DNA from: Arthrospiribacter ruber
GTDB lineage: Bacteria; Bacteroidota; Bacteroidia; Cytophagales; Cyclobacteriaceae
NCBI RefSeq assembly: GCF_019343195.1
Contig: NZ_RPHB01000002.1
Span: 496,001 to 560,000, forward strand
Length of the DNA: 64,000 nucleotides
Direction of reading: 5' to 3'
Shown one piece after another: positions 26,234-35,430 of the stretch (positions within the stretch are counted from its first letter, which is position 1; each line of letters begins with the position of its first letter). The translations under genes were made by a program, and so were the position numbers. Below the pieces are notes generated by a model. The model was not told the origin of the DNA and searched no databases. It saw only the letters and a program-made list of their open reading frames with translations.

Positions 26234-26755
26234 TTAGAAAAATATCCTGATCTCGTCCTTAACTCTCGTAAGGGCTTTCTGAATGGTGTCAGACTTTTGA
26301 TCCAGGGATATTTGGAAAATTTTCTTGGCCAAATCAATCCCTCGTGCCTCATCAGGCATTTCCTGCATGGCCTGATTGACCATAGTGATGACACTTTCCA
26401 CTCCCCTTCTCACACTTTCCCAAGTCTCGTCCGAAAAATAAACCTGTTGGGACAGGTTATGGTTAAATTCTTCCCTTACTTCATGCAGCAACTGATGGTA
26501 AAGGTCTCTGGCAGAATACTCCGGACTGTTGACACGCCTTACCAGATTGTTGGGGGTGATCCTTTCCAACAGCAGACAAATCCTCTCCCCGGCCTGAAGC
26601 CGAATGGGCAAGAGGGTATTTGTATTTTGTGTTTTTAGGTCCACCAGCATTTTTTCTCTCTCTTTTTTGAGGAAGCTCATGATGGTAAGGTACATCCCGT
26701 AGATGACTAAGCCGGCCGGCAAGATGATTTTCAACAAATCAGCCAAGTACTCCAT
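26234..26755 (-). CDS. Membrane-anchored helical protein, first gene of the operon (DUF7935-like)
   Basis: 173 residues. One N-terminal membrane helix (about 8-28, LADLLKIILPAGLVIYGMYL), then a cytosolic helical region that reads like a protein-interaction domain: LPIRLQAGERICLLLERITP, NNLVRRVNSPEYSARDLYHQLLHEVREEFNHNLSQQVYFSDETW. I believe this corresponds to a conserved Bacteroidota family of unknown function (recalled as DUF7935, not verified). It heads the operon with YkvA, NAD(P)-binding protein, dtd and the ABC ATPase, and has a TAnnTTTG element upstream. Confidence 0.7.
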   Translation of the reverse strand: MEYLADLLKIILPAGLVIYGMYLTIMSFLKKEREKMLVDLKTQNTNTLLPIRLQAGERICLLLERITPNNLVRRVNSPEYSARDLYHQLLHEVREEFNHNLSQQVYFSDETWESVRRGVESVITMVNQAMQEMPDEARGIDLAKKIFQISLDQKSDTIQKALTRVKDEIRIFF

Positions 26756-26786
26756 ATTGTATTGATTTTTATTTTTTCTTGTTTGA

Positions 26787-26794
26787 CAAAGTTA
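26787..26794 (-). promoter_or_regulatory. Bacteroidota -7 element for the YkvA-dtd-ABC operon
   Basis: Reads TAACTTTG on the minus strand, an exact TAnnTTTG, 31 bases before the first gene of the five-gene operon. Confidence 0.5.
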
Positions 26795-26958
26795 TCAAGG
26801 ATTATGACTAATTGAGAGTATTGAACTCAAGTAAATCATTTTTCTAAAATACCACCTTTAGGGATTTTGTGCACCACAGCATATGGAATTTAAGGCAATT
26901 AATCCCAAAACAGCTCTCACTTTCAGGTCAGAACTTATTTCTGTTTGACAATTAGAAC

Positions 26959-26966
26959 TAAATTTG
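26959..26966 (+). promoter_or_regulatory. Bacteroidota -7 element for the Fe-S carrier-like gene
   Basis: TAAATTTG, exact TAnnTTTG, 32 bases before the ATG at 26999. The TTTG at 26944-26947 is too close to serve as the -33 element. Its position supports the ATG at 26999 over the upstream frame opening at 26945, which would place the start before the promoter element. Confidence 0.5.
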
Positions 26967-26998
26967 AACTCAAATACCCGAATTTACATTCAATAGTC

Positions 26999-27316
26999 AT
27001 GCTAATTCCTATTCAAATTACACCGAAAGCACAAGAAGAAATCAGAAATATCATTTCGAACAAGAATATCCCTGCTGACTATTCACTAAGAGTAGGGGTC
27101 AGAGGAGGCGGATGTGGAGGAATGTCTTACATGCTAGGTTTTGACAAAGCAAAAGAAGGTGATCAACAATTTGAAATCGACGGGATTCCCGTGTTGATCG
27201 AAAAGAAACACTACATGTTTCTTATGGGAATGCAGGTGGATTTTTATGAAGGCAATGAAGCCAGAGGCTTCACTTTTATCAACCCTGACGTACCCAAAAG
27301 ACACGACGTGGAATAA
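26999..27316 (+). CDS. A-type Fe-S carrier-like protein without the C-terminal CxC
   Basis: 105 residues of the HesB/IscA/SufA family: ITPKAQEEIRNIIS, SLRVGVRGGGCGGMSYMLGFD and a closing GNEARGFTFINPD. Such proteins bind an Fe-S cluster through one Cys in the GGGCGG loop and a C-terminal CxC (usually CGCG). Here the first Cys is present, but the tail reads FINPDVPKRHDVE and ends, with no Cys. So it either cannot hold a cluster alone, uses other ligands, or has a different role. The start at 26999 is chosen from promoter position and family length. Convergent with the next gene with one base between. Confidence 0.85.
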   Translation: MLIPIQITPKAQEEIRNIISNKNIPADYSLRVGVRGGGCGGMSYMLGFDKAKEGDQQFEIDGIPVLIEKKHYMFLMGMQVDFYEGNEARGFTFINPDVPKRHDVE

Positions 27317-27317
27317 T

Positions 27318-27812
27318 TCAGGTATTTCTGATTTTCAACTCTTCTACCATTCTTCTCTCATCGGACTTAAGTTTTAGGAGACGGATTATCCTATCAGGAG
27401 TTGGTTTGCCCAAGGAGAAAAACACCAAAGCCACTGCGAAAGAAATGGTGTATCCTGGATTATTATACACCAACAAACCACCTGCACAGATAAAAACCAC
27501 TACGAATAAAACCCAAAACCTCCTCATTGTAGCCTGAGCGTACCTTGTGATTTTTTCTTCCAGGCTGGCGGAATGGTTTCTTGCTGTCTTGATGGCTTTT
27601 TGAAAATTGATATAATGCAGCCCAAGCATCACGATGACCAAAGTGAGCAAAATGGTATCCAAAATCAAAGGCAATTGGGGCGCCTGATATGAAATGGTAC
27701 TGCTGGTGGTCACCAAATAGGCTAGTGCGAAAAAAGGAAGCGGAATGGCCATCATGATGAGCGCATTCCGTTCCAATCTGTCGAATGTTTTTCGGATATA
27801 TGTTTTGTCCAA
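27318..27812 (-). CDS. Four-helix membrane protein of unknown function
   Basis: 164 residues with four hydrophobic segments (about 16-36, 46-66, 92-112, 116-134) and a charged C-terminal tail (PDRIIRLLKLKSDERRM). Last gene of a three-gene operon after the PaaE-like reductase (7 bases) and the DUF5916 protein. No known family recognised. Its role, perhaps electron transfer to the membrane, is speculation. Confidence 0.65.
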   Translation of the reverse strand: MDKTYIRKTFDRLERNALIMMAIPLPFFALAYLVTTSSTISYQAPQLPLILDTILLTLVIVMLGLHYINFQKAIKTARNHSASLEEKITRYAQATMRRFWVLFVVVFICAGGLLVYNNPGYTISFAVALVFFSLGKPTPDRIIRLLKLKSDERRMVEELKIRNT

Positions 27813-27819
27813 GATTTCT

Positions 27820-28926
27820 TTATTCTATAATGATTTTGATGTCTGAACTCGCAGGCTTTGAAGAACAGCACAAGATATACCCCTCAGCTATTTCTCCTGG
27901 GCTCAGGCCTGCATCTTCGATCATATCCACTTTTCCCGAAATCAACCTTCCTCTACAGGCCGTACAAAGCCCACTTTGACAGCTATACGGCATGTCTACA
28001 TCTTCGTCCAGGCCTGCTTCCAGGATGGTTTTGCCAGCAGGAACCTCAAAAGTAAATGTTTCACCTTCTACCGTAACTTCCACTTCTCGGGTGAGTTCTG
28101 GTGAAAGCTTCCCTGCCTCCTTGAGTTCTTTTTCTTTTGCTTCTAGGTCGTTGTAAAAGCTTTCTTCAAATACCTGATCATTAGGAACCCCAAGAGACTC
28201 CAATGTCTGCAAAGCGGTATCCATCAGGCCTTCTGGACCACATACATAAAACCTATTGGTCAAAAGCCCTGAAGTGACGGTGCTATCCAAAACATCCTTG
28301 ATTTTTGAAGCATCCAACCTGCCCTGAAGCCCTGTCCAATTGCCGGAAGGCTGACTCAGGTTGTGAATCACCATAAAGCGCCCCTCATATTTTTCTTCCA
28401 ACTTCTCCAACTCTTCCCTGAAAATGATTTGCTCCTCGGACCTGCTGCAATAGAGCAAGGTGACCATAGACCCGGGTTCATTCACCAAAACAGACTTGGA
28501 AATACCCATGATCGGGGTAATGCCCGAACCGCCTGCAATCATTACAAAATGTCTCTTGTTTTGGGAATGATACTCGGAAGTAAAATTGCCCAGAGGCTTC
28601 ATGATTTCGATGGTTTTTCCCGGACGAATCTGATCATTGAGGTAATTGGAGACAAGGCCACCTTTTACTCTTTTGACAGTAATCCCAGGAAAAGGATCCA
28701 CAAATGGCGAAGTGCACAGACTGTAAGACCTTCTTTCTTCTTTACCGTTGATGTCCAAAATTACAGTCATGTATTGGCCTGCTTTGTAATCCAAGTAAGG
28801 CTCTGGCTGCTCAAAAAATATGGTGACAGTGTCCGGGGTTTCTTTGACAACCTCCCTGACCTTGATGGATAAGTACTGATCACCTTTGGTATTTTCTTCT
28901 TTTTTCTTCTTAAATAAATTAAACAT
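27820..28926 (-). CDS. PaaE-like ferredoxin-NAD(P)H reductase with fused 2Fe-2S domain
   Basis: 368 residues. FAD domain: AGQYMTVILDI and RRSYSLCTSP (RxYS). NAD domain: VMIAGGSGITPIMGISKSVL and FYVCGPEGLMD. C-terminal plant-type 2Fe-2S domain: PYSCQSGLCTACRG gives three cluster Cys and ILCC the fourth (about residue 308-350). This is the layout of PaaE/hydroxylase reductase and related enzymes. No phenylacetate or hydroxylase genes are nearby, so its electron acceptor is unknown. Between a DUF5916 outer-membrane protein and a small membrane protein in one operon. Confidence 0.9.
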   Translation of the reverse strand: MFNLFKKKKEENTKGDQYLSIKVREVVKETPDTVTIFFEQPEPYLDYKAGQYMTVILDINGKEERRSYSLCTSPFVDPFPGITVKRVKGGLVSNYLNDQIRPGKTIEIMKPLGNFTSEYHSQNKRHFVMIAGGSGITPIMGISKSVLVNEPGSMVTLLYCSRSEEQIIFREELEKLEEKYEGRFMVIHNLSQPSGNWTGLQGRLDASKIKDVLDSTVTSGLLTNRFYVCGPEGLMDTALQTLESLGVPNDQVFEESFYNDLEAKEKELKEAGKLSPELTREVEVTVEGETFTFEVPAGKTILEAGLDEDVDMPYSCQSGLCTACRGRLISGKVDMIEDAGLSPGEIAEGYILCCSSKPASSDIKIIIE

Positions 28927-28938
28927 TCCCTCTTTCCT

Positions 28939-31170
28939 TTACACGTTGATCCAGTAGGTAAGCTTCAAAATTAATGCACGGTTTTTAATTTGTAAGCTCT
29001 CCGGATGATAATTGTCTGTGAAGACAACAAATAAATCCGAAACTGGTTTGAACCTCCATTGAAAACGCGTATTGATGTTGACGTTATCGATTTGGCTGTT
29101 GTATTGGACAAAGGTACTCAGAAACAATTTATCGGTAAAGGATACATCCATTTTAGGACCTATTAGCCAAAGCCTGGCATCATTATAGGGCTCAGGCATG
29201 TCTATTTTGTTGTATTCTGCAAAAAGCGAAATATTGCCATATGGCTGAAAACGGTAATTGATGTTGGTATTGACAAATAGCCTCTCTCCATTAAAATATT
29301 CTCCTGCATACACAGTACTGGAATAATTGAAAAGCTTTCTGGCATCTGAAGTAAAGGTCAACCCTGCTCGGGTGTAAGAATAGTCCGTGTCAGCTGCCAG
29401 CCTTTCTCCACCTGTACGGGTAGGATCAAAAGGGAAAAAGAGGTAGGTATATTCGTTGAAAAGACGAAATTGAACTGTAGAGGTATTTTTGAAATAAAGT
29501 CTGTAGGCAAATGTCATTCTTTCATCGGTTTTTAGCCCGAAACTTTCGTCTGTATACACATCATAGGCTAGCTGGAAAGTCTGTTGAAATACCTGCTTTC
29601 CATTGTTCACCAGTCTGTACATGACGCTGGGCTCAAACCTCCAATACGAAGACCTAGGCACGAAACCAACTTCTGCATTGTAGTTTTCCCCAACGTATTC
29701 ATGGTTCCATCTGGCTATCCATTTTTTGGTGTTATAACTCAGGTGACTGGCATGGGCTTTGGAATCTCCGGTCACTTCTGGACTGAAGGATTGATGGTAA
29801 AAAAACTTTCCGTTCCACTTATTGTCCGCAGAAGCAAGGTTATAATCCAATCCCAAGACCCTATTGTAAGCGGAGATTTCTCTACCAGGCTCCGTGACCA
29901 CACCCGTAGTCTGTCTATTGACAAATATGCCTGCAATGCTGGATCTACTGAAAACTTTCCTCTGTGCCGTAGCTACTGTATAATTTTGTCCCGGATATCC
30001 AATGGCATTTTCGGTATCCGTCTGCATATTCAATAACCCCACCCTTGTATTGTCCCCTACATTTCCATTGAGTCTGGCACCGTAAAGTATCCTGTTGTTG
30101 GAACTTCGCCCCATGCTGTCTGTGGCAATTCCGATTCTTCTGGAGAAAAAGGGCCTTATGCTAGAAAATCCATAATCCGCAAATAGGTCTGCATTTTCCA
30201 GAAAAAACTGTCTTCTCTCAGGGAAGAACAGCTCAAACCTGTTGAGGTTTGTCTGCTGCTGATCTACTTCCACAGTAGAGAAATCAGGATTGAAAGTCAG
30301 GTCCAGGTTCATGGAAGGACTCAATGCTACTTTTGCATCAAATCCTGCGGCTAGACCTGAATTGACTCCATCCTCTGTTCTGTAATCTTTTGATGCATTT
30401 CCGGCGGTATAGGGTATGACCGCTATATTTGATCCAGGCTTTTTCAATGGTCTGTCCCAATTGAGATAACCTGAAAAGGCAATCCCTTGTATACGCTGGT
30501 TTAATGGCACGGGCACCCAGGAAGACCTCTCAAAATTTTTCCTGTCATTCCTAAGAAAGTTCACCCTCCAATAAGTCGATCCTTCTGTGAACCTCAATGT
30601 CTTGAACGGGATGGCCATCTCTACCTCCCAACGGTCATCGTATCTTTTGACGGATGAAAACCACTTATTGTCCCAGACATCCGAGACCCTATCCCCGTGG
30701 TGGACAAGACCTTCCATTTGAATATTATATGGATTTACTGAAAACATAAATCCGTTATTGCCATCATCATAAGGACCAAGCACTACAGCGAAGGCATCGT
30801 TTTCATAAAATCTAAAATCTCTCTTTAAGGATGAAACAACATATCCGCCGGGAGTTTTTTGGTACAGGGTAGCTGCTATGTACAAAAAATCATCATCGTA
30901 CTTGACCCTTACTTCTGTTTTTTCGGTTGCTGCCATTCCTTCATTTGGAATCTGCTGGACAAATCCCGAAATGATCTCCGCATCATCCCACTCTCCTTTT
31001 TCCAAAACACCATCCAGATTGACAGCTTTAAGAGCATAGCCGATTTCCAGGCCAAACTCTTCTTTTGAAGACGCTTTCTCTTTGGTTTCCTTGTCTTTAC
31101 CATCTTTGGCAAAGACCAATAGGGGCATTAAAAGGGCAATTAAAATCAGTAAAGAATAAATAGGTTTCAT
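28939..31170 (-). CDS. DUF5916 outer-membrane protein with N-terminal CBM9-like domain
   Basis: 743 residues from the ATG at 31170; the frame is open to 31197 but the signal peptide (MKPIYSLLILIALLMPLLVFA) starts here. N-terminal region (about 35-230) is CBM9-like: KAVNLDGVLEKGEWDDAEIIS, KVRVKYDDDFLYIAA and WEVEMAIPFKTLRF. Then a DUF5916 beta-barrel with many short aromatic strands and a late membrane-barrel end (LILKLTYWINV). Usually found as an outer-membrane protein of unknown function, likely binding a surface or glycan ligand. First gene of the operon with the PaaE-like reductase. Confidence 0.88.
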   Translation of the reverse strand: MKPIYSLLILIALLMPLLVFAKDGKDKETKEKASSKEEFGLEIGYALKAVNLDGVLEKGEWDDAEIISGFVQQIPNEGMAATEKTEVRVKYDDDFLYIAATLYQKTPGGYVVSSLKRDFRFYENDAFAVVLGPYDDGNNGFMFSVNPYNIQMEGLVHHGDRVSDVWDNKWFSSVKRYDDRWEVEMAIPFKTLRFTEGSTYWRVNFLRNDRKNFERSSWVPVPLNQRIQGIAFSGYLNWDRPLKKPGSNIAVIPYTAGNASKDYRTEDGVNSGLAAGFDAKVALSPSMNLDLTFNPDFSTVEVDQQQTNLNRFELFFPERRQFFLENADLFADYGFSSIRPFFSRRIGIATDSMGRSSNNRILYGARLNGNVGDNTRVGLLNMQTDTENAIGYPGQNYTVATAQRKVFSRSSIAGIFVNRQTTGVVTEPGREISAYNRVLGLDYNLASADNKWNGKFFYHQSFSPEVTGDSKAHASHLSYNTKKWIARWNHEYVGENYNAEVGFVPRSSYWRFEPSVMYRLVNNGKQVFQQTFQLAYDVYTDESFGLKTDERMTFAYRLYFKNTSTVQFRLFNEYTYLFFPFDPTRTGGERLAADTDYSYTRAGLTFTSDARKLFNYSSTVYAGEYFNGERLFVNTNINYRFQPYGNISLFAEYNKIDMPEPYNDARLWLIGPKMDVSFTDKLFLSTFVQYNSQIDNVNINTRFQWRFKPVSDLFVVFTDNYHPESLQIKNRALILKLTYWINV

Positions 31171-31325
31171 TACGGCAATGATACGCCCCCACCACATTAT
31201 TGGCTAACTGAATCTGTCCTAAGGTAAAAATCAGTTGCTGATCCTGAGGATTTAATTATAAATGGAAGGCAGGTTTTTCAATGTGATGGATTAAATTAGC
31301 AGACTCAAAACAAACCCAACCTATA

Positions 31326-32672
31326 ATGGAATTGACACACCTCACTGCTGTATCCTCTGTAGATGGCCGATATGGCCCAAAAACAACTGATTTAAGGGCC
31401 TATTTCTCCGAATTTGCCCTGATCAAATACAGGGTACATGTAGAGATCGAGTATTTTATTGCTTTGTGCGAACTGCCACTGCCTCAACTTGCAGACTTCG
31501 ATCAAAGTCTTTTTGCCCAACTTAGAAATATCAGCAGTGAATTCAGCCTTGATGATGCCAGTGTCATCAAAGAGACAGAAAAAACAACTAACCACGACGT
31601 CAAAGCCGTGGAATATTTTATCAAGGAAAAATTTGACGGACTTGGACTGGAAAAGTACAAGGAGTTTATCCATTTTGGACTGACGTCACAGGACATAAAT
31701 AACACCGCTACACCACTGATGCTCAAAGAAGGCTTGGAGCAGGTTATATTACCCACTTTGGCCAAGGTCTTAGATAAGCTCAAGATCCAGTCGGCTGCTT
31801 GGAAGGATATTCCTATGCTGGCCAAAACACATGGTCAACCCGCTTCTCCGACAATGTTGGGAAAGGAAATACATGTGTTTGTCAACAGATTGGAAAATCA
31901 GCTGAATTTGCTCAAGCAGGTTCCTTACTCGTCAAAATTCGGTGGCGCTACCGGTAATATGAATGCACATCATGTAGCATATCCGGAAACAGACTGGAAT
32001 GCCTTTGCGGAAAGTTTTGTAAAAAACTATCTTGGGCTTGAAAGAAGCTATCCCACCACTCAAATAGAGCATTACGACAACCTTGCAGCGTGCTTTGACG
32101 GTCTGAAAAGAATCAACACCATATTGCTAGATCTATCCAAAGATGTTTGGCAATATGTGGCGATGAATTATTTCAAACAAAAAATCAAAGCAGGAGAAGT
32201 AGGATCTTCGGCAATGCCCCATAAAGTAAATCCTATAGATTTTGAAAACGCTGAAGGGAATCTCGGAATCGCGAATGCATTACTGGAGCATTTGGCTGCT
32301 AAACTCCCAATAAGCAGACTACAAAGGGACCTTACCGACAGTACGGTCCTAAGAGTAATCGGTGTGCCTTTGGCCCACATGCAGATCAGTTTTGAATCCC
32401 TTATCAAAGGTCTTGGCAAGTTGGAACTTAATCAGGCTGCCATAGATGCTGATCTGGAAGAAAACTGGGCAGTAGTGGCAGAAGCCATTCAGACCATCCT
32501 CAGAAGAGAAGGATTTCCAAAGCCTTATGAAGCACTGAAAGAACTTACCCGTACCAATAGCAAAATCACCAAAAATTCTATAAGTGAATTTGTGGAAAAT
32601 CTGCATGTCTCAGATGAAGTGAAGATGGAACTGAAAAAAATCAGCCCTTTCAATTACACTGGTATTTATTGA
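31326..32672 (+). CDS. purB: Adenylosuccinate lyase
   Basis: Splits adenylosuccinate and SAICAR in purine synthesis; cytosolic homotetramer. 448 residues. The signature SSAMPHKVNPIDFENAEGN (about residue 290-308) with the catalytic Ser is present, along with TSQDINNTA (about 118-126) and KTHGQPASPT. A normal-length, complete copy. Ends in a strong terminator. Confidence 0.97.
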   Translation: MELTHLTAVSSVDGRYGPKTTDLRAYFSEFALIKYRVHVEIEYFIALCELPLPQLADFDQSLFAQLRNISSEFSLDDASVIKETEKTTNHDVKAVEYFIKEKFDGLGLEKYKEFIHFGLTSQDINNTATPLMLKEGLEQVILPTLAKVLDKLKIQSAAWKDIPMLAKTHGQPASPTMLGKEIHVFVNRLENQLNLLKQVPYSSKFGGATGNMNAHHVAYPETDWNAFAESFVKNYLGLERSYPTTQIEHYDNLAACFDGLKRINTILLDLSKDVWQYVAMNYFKQKIKAGEVGSSAMPHKVNPIDFENAEGNLGIANALLEHLAAKLPISRLQRDLTDSTVLRVIGVPLAHMQISFESLIKGLGKLELNQAAIDADLEENWAVVAEAIQTILRREGFPKPYEALKELTRTNSKITKNSISEFVENLHVSDEVKMELKKISPFNYTGIY

Positions 32673-32681
32673 TCTTTTTTT

Positions 32682-32718
32682 CACCCATCCAAGGTTTTGC
32701 TAAGGGTGGGTGTTTTTT
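32682..32718 (+). terminator. Rho-independent terminator of purB
   Basis: CACCCATCC pairs with GGGTGGGTG (one wobble position) over a 13-base loop and is followed by six T. Confidence 0.85.
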
Positions 32719-32856
32719 ACAGATTTAACGCCATCCTGGATTTAAGGTATAAATCAAAATTTCTCCTGATTGGCATACCAAACGACTAACCAAAGATATT
32801 AGCAGGGTAATATTTCCAGCTTTTTTTCAGGTGATGTCAATATTTAGTATCATTGT

Positions 32857-32864
32857 TAGTTTTG
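32857..32864 (+). promoter_or_regulatory. Bacteroidota -7 element for the SulP gene
   Basis: TAGTTTTG, exact TAnnTTTG, 49 bases before the ATG. Confidence 0.45.
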
Positions 32865-32913
32865 ATTCCATATCTGCTTAAGGGGAAAGTCAATTTTAAT
32901 ATCAAAAAAAGTT

Positions 32914-34476
32914 ATGAAACCTTCGGGGCAGTATTTTAAACACCTTGAAAAAGACCTTCCGGCAGGATTGGTAGTCTTCCTGGTAGCTTTGCCACTTTGC
33001 CTTGGTATTGCTTTGGCTTCTGGCGCACCTTTGTTTTCCGGTATAATTGCAGGAATCGTCGGTGGCATTGTTGTGGGTTTTATTTCAGGATCACACACCT
33101 CGGTTTCCGGACCTGCGGCTGGGCTGACGGTCATTGTTTTGAGTGCCATTACTGAGCTGGGTTCCTTTGAATTGTTCCTTTCTGCCGTTTTTTTGGCAGG
33201 GATTATACAGGTCATTTTCGGTGTGGTCAAAGCCGGAGTGATTGGGTATTATTTCCCAACAGCCGTTATCAAGGGGATGCTGGCAGGCATAGGGCTAATC
33301 CTTATCATTAAGCAGTTGCCATATGCCTTAGGCTTGAATGGAGAAAGGAACTTTGGAGAGTATTTTCACTTATCAGAAATCTGGAAAGCTGAAATCAACT
33401 TCAGTGGATTGGTAAATGACCTTCATTTTGGAGGAATTCTAATTGCGGGAATTTCCTTAGCTATTTTGATTTTATGGGAAAGACCGGAGATGAAAAGAGG
33501 CAAAATCACCAGTTTGGTACCGGGACCTTTGCTTGTGGTTATAATAGGCATTTTGCTAAATGAGGCGTTCAGAGAGTTCGTCCCATCACTATTTTTGAAT
33601 GCTGCCAGCAAGGTAGAACTACCTATTTTGGAAAAAATCTCCAACTTCCCTGATCTTTTTACTTTACCGGATTTCAGTCAGGTATTTACTTCTGGAGTTT
33701 GGGTTACAGCAATTACCATTAGTATTATAGCAAGCTTGGAAACCTTGCTAAATATGGAAGCTGCAGATAAAATTGATCCTTACAAAAGGGTTTCGCCTCC
33801 CAATAGGGAGCTTTTTGCCCAAGGTTTCGGAAATATGATAAATGGTTTGATTGGAGGCCTTCCTGTGACTGCTGTGATCGTAAGGAGTTCCGCCAATGTA
33901 TCTTCAGGCGCTAGGACGAAGACCTCCACCGTATTTCATGGAATTTTATTGCTGGTGTCGGTAATATTAATTCCCAAAGTACTCAACCTTATTCCGCTTG
34001 CCTGCCTAGCGGCCATTTTGATCTTGATTGGTTATAAATTGACTCGTATCTCCCTCTTCAAAACACAGGCAAAGTTAGGCTGGGATCAGTTTTTGCCTTT
34101 TGTGATCACCATATCCGGAATTTTGATCTATGACCTGCTCATAGGAATAGGCATGGGAATGGTGGTCGCTGTCTTCTTTATCCTTTTGAGAAATTACCAG
34201 ACTTCCATGCTACTGATCAAAGGTTCCGGTCCAGAAAAAAATTCCCTAACCATAAAACTTCCCGAAGAAGTGAGTTTTCTTAATAAAGGCTCCCTGATCA
34301 AAAATCTGGAGGAAATTCCTGACGGTTCTCATCTGATTATCGACGGAAGCGATTCGAGAGTGATAGATTATGATGTTCTTGAGGTGATCGAAAACTTCAA
34401 GGTCACTGCTTCTACAAAAAATATCCTAGTAGAAACCGTCAATATCAAATCGATAAAAATCTCAAGCTTAGACTGA
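32914..34476 (+). CDS. SulP-family inorganic anion transporter
   Basis: 520 residues, about ten to twelve hydrophobic segments, with the conserved LPLCLGIALASGAPLFSGIIAG region and SGPAAGLTVIV near the N-terminus. Residues about 440-520 form a STAS domain (LIIDGSDSRVIDYDVLEVIENF). Such carriers move sulfate or bicarbonate. No carbonic anhydrase or sulfate assimilation gene is next to it, so the anion is not settled. Its last nine bases overlap the convergent ctlX gene. Confidence 0.88.
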   Translation: MKPSGQYFKHLEKDLPAGLVVFLVALPLCLGIALASGAPLFSGIIAGIVGGIVVGFISGSHTSVSGPAAGLTVIVLSAITELGSFELFLSAVFLAGIIQVIFGVVKAGVIGYYFPTAVIKGMLAGIGLILIIKQLPYALGLNGERNFGEYFHLSEIWKAEINFSGLVNDLHFGGILIAGISLAILILWERPEMKRGKITSLVPGPLLVVIIGILLNEAFREFVPSLFLNAASKVELPILEKISNFPDLFTLPDFSQVFTSGVWVTAITISIIASLETLLNMEAADKIDPYKRVSPPNRELFAQGFGNMINGLIGGLPVTAVIVRSSANVSSGARTKTSTVFHGILLLVSVILIPKVLNLIPLACLAAILILIGYKLTRISLFKTQAKLGWDQFLPFVITISGILIYDLLIGIGMGMVVAVFFILLRNYQTSMLLIKGSGPEKNSLTIKLPEEVSFLNKGSLIKNLEEIPDGSHLIIDGSDSRVIDYDVLEVIENFKVTASTKNILVETVNIKSIKISSLD

Positions 34477-35403
34477 GGGAAGAAAAATCTCCGCCATCAT
34501 ACATCTTGCAGAACCTCCGCCTAGCTTTTCGATGGTGGACAGGTCAGGGACTAGCACATCTGTATATCTTTTGATAGCATTCAGCTGAACATCTCCGAGG
34601 GATTCAGAGGCAGATTTTGACATTACGGTGATTTTTGCTCCATCTTTATTCTTCACTTCAAGCATGTTGCCTGCAAAATTGAATTTTTGCTTTTCTGTGA
34701 TCGGTATCATCTTCTTGCCGGTCTTTTCCAAGTGTTCCTGAAGCTTGAGTTTTTCGGTTGCCACCGAAATACTGTCCAAGCACACAATAGCCAATTCTGA
34801 ACCTATGTGCATCATCACATTGGTATGGTAGATGGAAGTGACAATTCCATCTATAGTCTGAGCAGCATCAAACATGACCTTTTCATAACCCATCAACCTA
34901 CAGAAGTAATCCATTGGCACCTCATGAGTTCTTACAGACTTACAAGCATAAGCTACTTTGTTAACCCTATCTAGTATCAGACTTCCAGTTCCTTCCAGAA
35001 ATTGCCCATCTTTTTCAAAAAAAGTAAGGTCTACAATTTCATCAACCTGAAATCCTCTTTTCATAAGCAACTCCATGATGTCCATCCTTCTTTCTTCTCT
35101 ACGATTGGGAGAAAACATGGGATACAGAACAACTTTTCCGTTTTGGTGGGTACTAAACCAATTATTGGGAAAAACCGCATCAGTTTTAGCGGGCGAAACA
35201 GTATCTTCCACTACTATGATATCTACGCCCTTTTGCTCCAAAAGTGAAACAAATGCGTCAAATTCCTTTTGGGCAGCAGTGTTGACTTCCTGGGCTGATC
35301 TCGCATCCCTTTTTTGGTAAAAATTACTTTCTGCTGTTTCAGGATTGAAACCAAAATTGGCTGGCCTGACCATCAAGATGGTAGAAGTCGTCTGTTGTGG
35401 CAT
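34468..35403 (-). CDS. ctlX: CtlX-like citrulline/arginine-related amidinohydrolase
   Basis: 311 residues of the guanidino-group modifying (pentein) superfamily. Motifs: VRPANFGFNPET, TDAVFPNNWFSTH (the catalytic Asp region), EGTGSLILDR, HTNVMMHIGSELAIVCLDSI (His), and the late GGSARCMMAEIF with the active-site Cys. CtlX was described as a hydrolase involved in citrulline use; the exact reaction for this protein is inferred. It follows the gene at 36348 with 27 bases between them. Confidence 0.85.
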   Translation of the reverse strand: MPQQTTSTILMVRPANFGFNPETAESNFYQKRDARSAQEVNTAAQKEFDAFVSLLEQKGVDIIVVEDTVSPAKTDAVFPNNWFSTHQNGKVVLYPMFSPNRREERRMDIMELLMKRGFQVDEIVDLTFFEKDGQFLEGTGSLILDRVNKVAYACKSVRTHEVPMDYFCRLMGYEKVMFDAAQTIDGIVTSIYHTNVMMHIGSELAIVCLDSISVATEKLKLQEHLEKTGKKMIPITEKQKFNFAGNMLEVKNKDGAKITVMSKSASESLGDVQLNAIKRYTDVLVPDLSTIEKLGGGSARCMMAEIFLPSV

Positions 35404-35430
35404 ATTGAGGTGTTTGATAGCCTAAATTAG

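Noticed and set aside
28363-28872. Open frame of 169 codons opposite the PaaE-like reductase
   Set aside because: Antisense shadow of a well-supported gene; no domain and no start context.
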